64,000 nucleotides of DNA from Diploptera punctata (taxonomy: Eukaryota; Arthropoda; Insecta; Blattodea; Blaberidae): positions 1 through 64,000 of the forward strand of contig JASPKZ010009934.1 of NCBI GenBank assembly GCA_030220185.1. The letters are read 5' to 3'. The notes under the pieces were generated by a model. The model saw only the letters and a program-made list of their open reading frames with translations, did no database searches and was not told where the DNA came from. This document shows positions 35,315 to 43,982 of the stretch, piece after piece. Every line of letters starts with the position of its first letter. Within the stretch, counting starts at the first letter, position 1. The position numbers and the translations under genes were made by a program.

Positions 35315-35539
35315 CGAGATGTTCAAAACGCTGACATTTCCAACATTGTAAATTACTTTAACTGCGCTGTCTACAGTAAACTTACGCTTTACTAATGTTT
35401 GTTCAGCCGGGGAGAGAGAATTCATGTGAATTTTAAGTCGCTGACGTAGTATATTTACATCGCCTTCAACCTCAATACCTAGTAAGCTTAACTCTCGGAC
35501 GAGATTATCTTTAGATATTCATCTATCCAACTAGGCATG
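35315..35539 (-). pseudogene. gag remnant: SAP-like N-terminus fused to CCHC knuckle
   Basis: The reverse strand begins MPSWIDEY at 35,539. One frame change later it reads KDNLVRELSLLGIEVEGDV and NILRQRLKIHMNSLSPAEQ, a SAP-like helical pattern common at the start of insect retroelement Gag proteins. Soon after it reads LQCWKCQRFEHLAKECRA then stop, a complete C-X2-C-X4-H-X4-C zinc knuckle normally found at the Gag C-terminus. The capsid region between is missing, so an internal deletion joined the ends. It cannot make particles and would depend on a relative for mobilisation. Confidence 0.7.
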
Positions 35540-35928
35540 TTTACAAAGTACAATGAACAAAAGATGTAAACAACTATAAGCGAACGTAGCCTAGTATGCA
35601 TAAATCACTCTCTGTTTACGTATAAAGAAAGATGAGTCAATATCATTTACGTAACATAATACAAACGCGTAAATTAATGCTTTTCATTAACTTTAACATA
35701 AATACCAAGTATCGAAAACAAATAGTTGTCCGCAGGGTAATATCTCTGAAAAAAATGTCGATTTTCTAATTCCAAACTTCATTTACGACCATACAGAGTT
35801 TATACCCTTGTCTTGGCACTTGAAACCAAAACTCTGAAACTTGAATAGAAAATTTTAAATCGATATTACTAGAACCACAGTTAATAAAATACAGCATATC
35901 TTTCAAAGTGAAAGATACAAAACCACAC

Positions 35929-35943
35929 GCTCTGAACTACCAT
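35929..35943 (-). other. Candidate primer-binding site
   Basis: On the reverse strand the sequence just inside the 5' LTR is AATGGTAGTTCAGAGCG. TGGTAG..CAGAGC resembles the complement of the insect initiator tRNA-Met 3' end (TGGTAGCAGAGC) with two extra bases. The match is imperfect. Confidence 0.35.
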
Positions 35944-35944
35944 T

Positions 35945-36841
35945 TGTGGCACTTTTGGTTACACAACCACGCATCTACTACCATTTGTGGGGTGGTAAAC
36001 CACACTACTGCTACCATTTACGACATTAGAAAAGCAAACCACGCTCAGCGTAACACTTGTCCGGGATCGAGTTTTGTTAATGCTGTATTTATTAATGTGA
36101 TCGTGATATTCAAAGATGTTATCGGTAAGAAAGCAGCCTGCCTCGGGCCCATGAAAGGCAGCTATTAATTCATCTTTCTTTCCCTGATGAACATACATAC
36201 AAATATAGATTCTGATTACTAAATGCATACAGTGAGTGATTTTGTTACAGGATAGTGAGCAACTACTATACTTGAATAATAACAAAGGGGCGTTGTATAA
36301 AAGATAAGCTTTTAATATAAACAAGTTGAATTTTAAAGTAAGTAATAAATTAATAACAAAAAAATATTCTTGATCAATCAATCAAGCATAGCTTGTAGAA
36401 ACAACTGAACAAATAACGTACCAGACATAATGCCACACTCATACAGATGTCCAAGCTTTTAGGAATCACTTCTTCATACATAGCTGGACCAACTCAAAAT
36501 CGACCTCTTCTCGGTCTTAATCAACTTGTCTATACATAGACCACCATATTAACTTCCCAACTGCATGGTGAGTTAGAATTGGATTCTACTTTTGAATCCG
36601 ATTTTAAGTAACTAAACGCCGTTTGCTAGGCTGATCGAATGATGATGTTCGGTAAGAGTACAATGCATATAAAGGTTCACAAGTAGAGGGGATATGCGCT
36701 GTAGAGATGCGCGGCAGAAAGGATGAAAAGGGAAGGGGTAGCCACACGGAAAAGAGGACATTGGCATATGTCATAAATGTTCTGTAGTAGGGAGGAGAGC
36801 AAAGATACCATACTGAACCCCAGAAAGGCACTTTCGGTTCA
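35945..36841 (-). repeat. 5' LTR (right copy)
   Basis: Partner of the LTR at 33,559. Differences include CATATGTCATAAATG against CATATTTCACAAATG and GAACCCCAG against GAACCGCAG. Frames inside both LTRs have no protein-family features and are not called genes. Confidence 0.9.
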
Positions 36842-36845
36842 CTGC

Positions 36846-37664
36846 ATGGGAGATGCTCAGCATTTTTCATATAATCCAACGAAAATATAAGTGGCAATTA
36901 ACCTGTATTAATATAAAGTTTCGATTTTTTTCACAATCGATTTACAAATCAGAACAAGAATACAACGGGTATAAAAGATTGTAAAGATTATAAATCTGAG
37001 TCCTTAAACTCTCAAACTAATTTTATGTTGTATCCTACTCTGAAATGAAAGCATGTCACCCGGTTACTGGTACGCTTAGAATATGCAGCCAAAGAACACA
37101 TGGGCGGATACAGTTTTCTTTCAATTTAGTCGTAATCAATTATTCATGTAATCCTCCAAATCCGGTCATCTGAATAAATTGCTCATCTTATTTCCAGCCC
37201 CTCAACTGGTAACAACTTCTCTGTACGACAAAATAATGTTTAATGACTTTTCAGTGGTGCATTTGATCAAAACCCAGTCTCCCTCCTTTGAATCCTCAAG
37301 AGAGGCAAGTGCGCCAACTCCTAAGAGCTGTGTCCGACTGCATAGGAAGTTCTCAGATATATGTCCGACTCCACAAGGCATTTATTAAAAATGTAAACAT
37401 TTCGAACATACTTGCATAATTTACTATTTGTTCGTGTTCACGACATAATTTTAAACATTTTAATATATTTCTCAACGTAGTTGCATTTTTATTGGGATAT
37501 TTTTATAACTGTTAGACACACTTTTTCTCTCCAGAAATTATATACTGATTTGTTTCAACTTTTACTAACATTTCTGAAAAGAATGGTTTAAAAATTCGAT
37601 TGTTGGTAAATTATAAACACTCATACTAATTACTGATTCTTTTATTATATATCGTAACAATTGT
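36846..37664. other. Mostly noncoding; weak protein fragment at 37,130-37,390
   Basis: The reverse strand around 37,130-37,390 reads DSKEGDWVLIKCTTEKSL and GNKMSNLF, then stop and PDLEDY. This resembles a short C-terminal motif (DWVLVKY...PDVEDI) that I recall from a repeated insect gene family. No longer frame supports it. Confidence 0.3.
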
Positions 37665-38095
37665 TATCATAAGTAATGCCACGAGTGATTTCCAAATTAT
37701 CGATAAATTCACGACTCATTTCGAGAGTCGTGAATTTTTCTAGAGAATTTGGAAATCAGGAGTGCCATTTGTTAGGATTATTCAACGAATAAAATTAAGC
37801 TTTTTTTTCACAAATCATTAATTAAATATAGTTATTTCAAAATATTTATATATTAATGTAAACGGCGATGTTTGAAAATAAATGAGAAATGATTTTTATG
37901 CTTAATTTCTTCATCACTGCAACCAGACCATATTATTTATTGCCAGAGGATCTCAATATTGTAAGAATGCACAGTGGTGGAGAAATTTATAAAACCAACA
38001 TTATAGGTTATTAATTAATTTCTGATGTCGTATGATGTAAATATGTCAATTATACTTTTCTGGAACATAAATTCCTGGGAAATAATACATCTCTA
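37665..38095 (+). repeat. Dispersed repeat, copy 1, with internal hairpin
   Basis: ~430 bp shared in direct orientation with 39,777-40,222: AAGTAATGCCACGAGTGATT, TTTAAATATAGTTATTT-like, AAACGGCGATGTTTGAAA, CATATTATTTATTGCCA and TCTGGAACATAAAT blocks. Near its start, nested palindromes (TTTCCAAATT...AATTTGGAAA enclosing ATTCACGACTC...GAGTCGTGAAT) form a strong hairpin. Confidence 0.8.
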
Positions 38096-38314
38096 GATTT
38101 TTGTACAATTGAGCGTTATATATGGCATACAGTGTGCTTCTGAGATTGTTCTACAAATACGTACTCATTTGTAATCAATACTAGTAAAATTCATATCAAA
38201 TTCCGTTGAGGTAATGTCATATGATGACATTTAAAAATTAAATTGCACATGTTGGTGGGTGCCTCAACTTTGTTAAAATATTGTATATAAAATCAACTAG
38301 AGCGCTTTCGGAAG
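38096..38314. other. No gene seen
   Basis: AT-rich spacer, nothing supported. Confidence 0.5.
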
Positions 38315-38690
38315 TTATCTTCCATCTTCTGCCGGTTGAGTTTTCGTTACTTGTTGTTGTTGTTGTGTACGGTGATGTATACTCCAACTGTTTGTGGCAG
38401 CAACTGACTTGTTTTTTATAATCTTGTATAATGGGTTTGACTGGGATGCATTCTCATTAAGAAGTGAGGTGTTGTTTGTTTCCTTTAAAATTTCGAGGTC
38501 TTCAAATATATTTATCTTAGCTGGAATGTTTTCTCGGTGTATTATCGTGAGAGTGTTTTCAATTGTGTTCATTCGATGACCTGCGTTAATGAGATGTTTA
38601 GCATAGCTTGATTTATCACCCGCGTGTATCAAAACTTTTAGGTGTTCTTTATATCTTGTAAACCATTTAATAATAATTGAATGTGTCTTG
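38315..38690 (-). pseudogene. Penelope-like element C-terminal (GIY-YIG region) remnant
   Basis: The reverse strand reads WFTRYKEHLKVLIHAGDKSS, YAKHLINAGHRMNTIENTL, IIHRENIPAKINIFEDLEIL and a tail with LLNENASQSNPLYK. The order KEH, S.YAKHL...GH, LEILK resembles the region after the GIY-YIG endonuclease in Penelope-like retroelements. Only ~120 codons remain; RT and most of the endonuclease are absent. A CAA/CAG-rich end codes for the QQQQQ run. Confidence 0.6.
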
Positions 38691-38701
38691 GATGAGTCTG
38701 C

Positions 38702-38765
38702 GGAGGTAGCTCAGATGACAGCATGCCTGACTACTGATTAGCATTTCCGGAATCCTTTCCTGGCA
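38702..38765 (+). mobile_element. tRNA-like SINE head (weak)
   Basis: GGAGGTAGCTCAGATGACAG resembles an A-box/D-arm and CCGGAATCCTTTCC a degenerate B box. No body family recognised. Confidence 0.35.
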
Positions 38766-39321
38766 GGTTTGGAAATTTGATTATACAATTTTCAATGTAT
38801 ACACTAGGAGAGATTGATTTAATACAAAAACGAATCGCTACATTATTCTTGGTCCCAGACTCGGAACGGTTCATGAGTGTAAAACATCCGTAGTGTATAA
38901 TATATGGCGGCAACGGTAAATTAGTAATTACTATAGCACCTCAAAATGATATCTGCCCTCATGGTAAAACATAACCTATAAACATTTTGTCTTCCCCTTT
39001 TCATCGACATCTTCCTTTACACCCACATAAAATGTTCTGTGTAATTTGAAAAATAAGTCACATTAACGCGATCTGTGCAGAACCCGAAGCACGGAAAGTG
39101 CAGTGGATGGCATTGTAATACTGATGCAATTATGTGTCTTGGATGGGCTGTGGCACAGATTTCTTCACAATTTTTCATATAGGAACGGATAACTTAGGTA
39201 TCTGTGTGCGTTTCTCTTTACCTTAGTTTAAACTCTCACTTTTTACGTAATTTTACGCGCCCTTTGTCTCATGGTCCTTACAGGGACAGAACCTGTCGAG
39301 AGATTATTTTAAACTCTGGAT
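38766..39321. other. No gene seen
   Basis: No supported coding or repeat feature apart from short frames. Confidence 0.45.
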
Positions 39322-39600
39322 TACTAACTAACTCACTGACACTATCGAACCCATATGTTCGTGGCCTCGTCGACGTAAGTTCTCCACAGATCACTATATT
39401 TAGATGTTTTCCAGTCTTTCCCTGTATAATCTACTTCCTTCAAATCATGGTTAATGCTATTCTCCCAAATAATTCTTGATCTATAATAAGAACAATTAAG
39501 TCTTGTAGACAGCGATGGGCAGGACATATGAAACGAATGGGAAATGAAAGAAGGGCATTTCCATGCTTATTGTAGAGAAACCAGAGGGAAAACTCTGGAT
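39322..39600 (-). mobile_element. LINE family A 3' end with 5' inversion (twin-primed)
   Basis: 39,322-39,485 on the reverse strand gives the family A C-terminus (WENSINHDLKEVDYTGKDW and an AACTAACT-type tail). From about 39,494 the + strand reads RQRWAGHMKRMGNERRAF and continues to ~39,592; that segment normally lies immediately upstream of the first part. One truncated copy with its 5' part inverted is the classic product of twin priming. Confidence 0.75.
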
Positions 39601-39776
39601 CACACATATACTTTTTTGATCACACGAGGACATGGAGAGTCTCCTCGGATAAGTGATCAGCTCAAGATCACTTGTTAGGTACAAGGCGAACGTATAAGTC
39701 AAGACATGTCACTCACCCGTTCATATTAAATATAGCGAGATGATTGTGATGGTCAGTTGATGTTCGGAGATAATTT
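39601..39776. other. No gene seen
   Basis: Short spacer, nothing supported. Confidence 0.5.
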
Positions 39777-40222
39777 ACCATAAGTAATGCTATGAGTGAT
39801 TTCCAAATTATCAATAAATTCACGATGTCACGAAGTGACAAGCGAATTTGTCTAGAGAATTTGTAAATCGAAAGTGGCATTTGTTAGGACTATTAAAGGA
39901 ACAAAATTAACCTGTTTGCTCACAAATCATTGTTTAAATATAGTTATTTTAAAATATGTATATACTTAATTTAAACGGCGATGTTTGAAAGTAAATGAGA
40001 AACGTTTATTATGTTTCATTTGTTCAACATTGCAACCAGATCATATTATTTATTGCCAAAGGAAAGCAATAATGTAAGAATGCACCCTAGTGGAGAAAAC
40101 ATTAAACACATCAAACTGTTTATAATGATAATTATAGGTAACTAATACATTTATGATGCCCTATGATGTAAATATGCCAATTATATTTTTTCTGGAACGT
40201 AAATACCTGGGTAATAATTGGT
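39777..40222 (+). repeat. Dispersed repeat, copy 2, with altered hairpin
   Basis: Partner of 37,665-38,095. The hairpin core here is CACGATGTCACGAAGTGACA: different bases from copy 1, still self-complementary. Confidence 0.8.
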
Positions 40223-41231
40223 TTAAGAAAGTGTAAACAGTGGTTTCTTTTTATTATGGTATAATCAATTGCTACATTATTTGTCATATCTCGCAAGCAT
40301 TATCTGGTTATATTCGTGCACTATATATATATATATATATACAATCTGGGAGCTACATGCATTCCATCTTAATATATATATATTGCTACATTCAACATAT
40401 TTCTTAGAGAGTCAGTCACTACAAAATAATACTATGAACTGTTCAGAATATTAAAAAGGAAGAGCTTTCTTTAATATGATAAACTTAATTGATAAATATC
40501 GCGCGAAACACGACTGTGATTGGTTGTAAAACAGAATTCATTGAAACGTGATTGGTCATTGACTCCCATTTGGAGCATGAGTTAAATAGTCCCTTAAAGA
40601 TTCCTGACATTTGCCTTACAAATGAGAAAAATATAACTCACCCAGGACTCTTTTCCCAACCGGGGATCGAAATCTGCCGCTATACACGAGGCAACCACAT
40701 TACCTCTCATGAGCATAGCTGTGGACCATTAACGTTTACGCCAGAACTTTTGTTTGTGGACTTGCAGGTCTTTTGAACAGGGTACAAAGTCACATCTTTC
40801 ATGAGCTCTTTCTCCTGTATTTTGAATGGGTTTTCTGAGTGTTAAACTTTTGTAAGAAATTACAATTTCAGATAGGAAGGGCACAGTTTGATTAATGTTA
40901 GAAATTACTAACAATTATAGTAATTGTAAATATCTATATAAACAATTGAACAAGTCTAGAGGGAGTTATATACCTCACCGAATAAAGCGCTTCCGTCGTA
41001 TTGTCAGGCACATGCCTGGCTTCACAAATTAGACAGGAGCTGTAATATCAGGTAGAACAGGAAATTGGATGCTGGTTTTATCTTGATACTACGAATTGTG
41101 AAGCACAAGTCACTTGCTTTTGTTCTTAAGCTCGGTTCAAACTGTTTCGTTGCTTTTAACGTAGTTGGCAGTTTCAAAAGGTCTCCACGTACTTTGTGTG
41201 AAACGAATTAACATAGACTACACATACACAT
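40223..41231. other. No gene; possible SINE head at 40,660-40,720
   Basis: A TA run lies at 40,321-40,342. On the reverse strand near 40,720-40,660, AGCTCATGAGAGGTAATGTG followed by GATTTCGATCCCCGG has tRNA A-box/B-box spacing. Otherwise AT-rich without supported features. Confidence 0.4.

Positions 41232-41274
<43 letters not shown>
41232..41274. repeat. (GA)n microsatellite
   Basis: About 20 uninterrupted GA dinucleotides. Confidence 0.97.
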
Positions 41275-41276
<2 letters not shown>

Positions 41277-41439
41277 GGATGTAAATTATATTGAAACAAA
41301 TATGATTCTGGTGACAATACTGCAATCCTGTAATAGTAAATTTTATAAAGTATTTTTTTAAAAGGTTAAACTTATTCAAATGTGTCCAAATCCCCCAAAG
41401 AGTAGGGTGTGTGTAGGAAAAAAATATTATATACTTGTG

Positions 41440-42555
41440 AAATTCACAATGGGCTAAAGCAAGGAGGTAAACTGCTCCTTTACTATTCAATTTGTACTAG
41501 ACCATGTCATCGAATGTTTATATAGTATAAAGAAGACTGCAACTCAATTATATTAATAAGCCCATAGTTTATGCTGATGATGTATTATTAGGCGACAGCG
41601 AGGACATAATAAGCGCCAACAGGCACACTATATTGAGTAACATTAAGAAATTGGGGCTGGAATTAAACATTAATAAAATAAATGTATGGTCACACATAAA
41701 AATACATTATATAATGGAAATGTACAGTTGATGAACAAATGAGAGAAATTTTGAAGAAGTGGCTGAAATCAAATACCTAGGAAAAATTATTATAAACCGA
41801 AATTTTCTTCTTCATTCTTCCATTATAGGCTTAAACCTTTATTTAATCAATTCTTGTTGCCTCATCTTAGGTCGCCATATCAGCTCTTTCTGGGACGTCC
41901 CTGTTGTTGTAAACCGGAATGAAATGCACAAATAAATTACACATAAGCTCAATTCTGGATATGTATATTATTATGTTATTACTCATTACAGGTACTCTTG
42001 CCCTAAATTATTTAAAAAGAACATAACTCAAAATATATTAAACTGTTATTGTCCCAATAATTTTATATGGATACAAACCGTAGGTGCTCATTTAAGGGCG
42101 GAAAAAAATATTAAGAGTATTTTAGAATAAAGTATTAAAGTAAATTTTTGTACCAAAGAGAGAAGTAAAATGAAATCTACGGATTCATAATATATTTCAT
42201 AAACTTACTAACTGTGCTAAGGGAGTATTTATAAATATGGACAGACAGGCGAATGGTGAAGACTAATTAACAGAGAGTTACACGATCTTTACCGGAAACT
42301 AGCTGTGACGGGAAGGACATGTGGTACGAATGGGGAATGTAGTACAGGCATGGGAATTCCTTGAAGGAAAGCTGCCAGTAGAAAGGCGATGAATAAGGTG
42401 GGAGAATAATATAAACAATGATATGAGGAAAGTAAATTATTCAGGGGATAATTAAAAAACATTAGTTCAGAATAGGGATGATTGGAGAGCTTAAGTCCTC
42501 ATGGCTATGAAACAGCGGGTTCGATAGTGACAGGGAGTTAGTAAGTTAGTTAGTT
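41440..42555 (+). pseudogene. LINE family A, strongly decayed, with a small nested LINE tail
   Basis: The + strand preserves in scattered frames NGLKQGG, the VYADDVLL-like stretch near 41,570, LRNWGWN-type thumb sequence, KYLG near 41,775 and NINND near 42,415, and ends in GAGTTAGTAAGTTAGTTAG. Nearly every motif is broken by stops. It is the oldest-looking copy of the family in the window. Confidence 0.75.
41809..41918 (-). mobile_element. Short LINE 3' tail nested in the decayed LINE
   Basis: A ~110-bp reverse-strand insertion (GRPRKS.YGDLR then a GAAGAAGAAAA tail) between TAAACCGAA and TAAACCGGAA, a probable target duplication of about 8 bp. Confidence 0.6.
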
Positions 42556-42612
42556 CGTTAATTAGGTTTTAAAATAACTTGTTCGAGTTATTTAATATTT
42601 TCATCTCCGTCA

Positions 42613-43045
42613 CGAACTAGGCATTTGTTTCGGCCCCATCTAGCAATATTTTAAGAGGTCTTCCTGATCGACAATGTCCTTTGGGTTTATATCGCATCAT
42701 CATTTTTGGGATTTGTGAATTATCCTGAAAAATACGAATTACTGTTTCGGCCCCATCTAGTAGTCTTTTAAGATATCTTCCTAGTCGACAATGTCCTTTG
42801 GGTTTAAATAGCATCATAATTTTTGGGATTTTTGAATTATCCTGAAAAATATGAATTACTGTTTCGGCCCCATCTAGCAGTCTTTTAAGAGGTCTTCCTG
42901 GTCGATAATGTCCTTTGGGTTTATATCGCATCATCATTTTTGGGATTTTTGAATTATCCTGAAAAATATGAATTACTGTTTCGGCCCCATTAGCAGCCTT
43001 TTAAGAGGTTTCCTCGTTGGGCCTATAATGTATCATCATTTTTTT
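42613..43045 (-). repeat. 117-bp minisatellite derived from a LINE C-terminus
   Basis: About 3.6 tandem units; GAATTACTG recurs at 42,736, 42,853 and 42,970. On the reverse strand each unit encodes KPKGHCRLGRPLKRLLDGAE then TVIRIFQDNSQIPKMMM. The GRPLKRLLDGAET motif is the C-terminal tail of a LINE ORF2 (compare GRPMKRW in the insert at 47,374). 117 is a multiple of three, so the frame stays open through three units. Confidence 0.88.
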
Positions 43046-43556
43046 GGAATTCCTGAGTTATATAATATTCCATCTCTAATTTCGTGAACACTTGTTAACA
43101 TATTGTTACATGTCGTGTAACCGGCATTTGAATTGCGCGGGAGAGTCGCCCATGGCGAGTTAGGTGACCCGCAGAGCCGCTGAATTGTCTGGAATGTACT
43201 GCCAGACGTTTCCGCCGGCCTTGGAGAAGGATTTACGTCTAGAGGATTCTGGGCGCCGAAATTGCGCGAAACCATTTCGAGAGCTTTCCTCCCGCTTATG
43301 TAAAAGAGCGGAAGAGAAGGCCGGCCAGTCAGTTTGCGACTGTCGGCCTGTGATCGCGAGTACTGCATTGTACAGCGAGAGGTTAAATTGTAAGTGAAAC
43401 TGTGAGGAAGGACTGTGTCTGGAACCATGTTAGAAGTGATTATCAAATAAACCTTCAAAGAAGAAAAGTTGTAAGATAAAATTGTGATAGAAGATTTAGT
43501 GATAATTGTGAGAAAGAAAAAGTGGAAAGAAAAAATTTACATACCATCAGTGTATT
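43046..43556 (+). other. GC-rich block, possible solo LTR or promoter
   Basis: 43,080-43,470 is far richer in CpG than its surroundings (GGCATTTGAATTGCGCGG, GCGCGAAACC, GGCCGGCCAG, GATCGCGAG). It begins TGTTACATGTCG and trails into an A-rich stretch with ATCAAATAAACC. The frames on both strands resemble no family. LTR ends and a target duplication could not be fixed. Confidence 0.35.
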
Positions 43557-43688
43557 GACGTAGACATTCACGACCGGAGTTGCTATGATGATTTTTAAGA
43601 AGATTTTCGGGCTGTAAGGCCGTGGTCGTGAGGCTTATAGTTCCCCGACGTTTCGCAGGAGACTGGGTCTTCTTCAAACTCATCATAA
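43557..43688. mobile_element. 132-bp insertion with 12-bp target duplication
   Basis: CATCAGTGTATT is repeated perfectly at 43,545-43,556 and 43,689-43,700. The insert holds TTCCCCGACGTTTCGCAGGA and TGGGTCTTCTTCAAACTCAT, a pattern I associate with the ends of Penelope-like retroelements. No coding sequence. Confidence 0.6.
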
Positions 43689-43712
43689 CATCAGTGTATT
43701 TATTTAAGTCCA

Positions 43713-43982
43713 AATAAGTAGTAGTAGTAGTAGAACTTTATTATACAAAAAGTAAGATATTTACAATAATATTTACAAATATGGGTCACACGGGCAGTTA
43801 AGCCGTACGTGCTCTTGACAGTCCGTTAAATAATGTAATAATTGGTAAAAGTATAAAGAAAAACAATAAAAAACATTACAATTACAAAAAAACACAATAA
43901 TATTACAATTACATAATAATACGTACAATAGCATTATACATTAATTAAGTTATGTATAATTATTAAGAATTAATGGTATTGC
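43713..43982 (-). repeat. LINE 3' UTR-like segment with (CTA)n tail
   Basis: The reverse strand ends GTATAATAAAGTTCTACTAC, an AATAAA signal followed by CTA repeats, typical of a LINE 3' terminus. No protein part recognised. Confidence 0.5.

Larger units (their letters stand above)
33559..36841 (-). mobile_element. Non-autonomous LTR retrotransposon
   Basis: Two ~897-bp direct repeats (TG...CA) bracket a 1.49-kb interior, with the 4-bp target duplication CTGC at 33,555-33,558 and 36,842-36,845. Reverse orientation is supported by a G-rich polypurine tract (GCAGGGGGAG on the reverse strand, ~34,461-34,470) next to the left LTR and a TGGTAG-start primer-site candidate two bases inside the right LTR. 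The interior holds a gag remnant but no recognisable protease, RT or integrase. About a dozen LTR differences imply a fairly recent insertion. A 4-bp duplication fits Ty3/gypsy best. Confidence 0.88.

Noticed and set aside
43036..43458. Frames on both strands of the GC-rich block
   Set aside because: No recognisable motif; GC-rich DNA gives stop-poor frames by chance.
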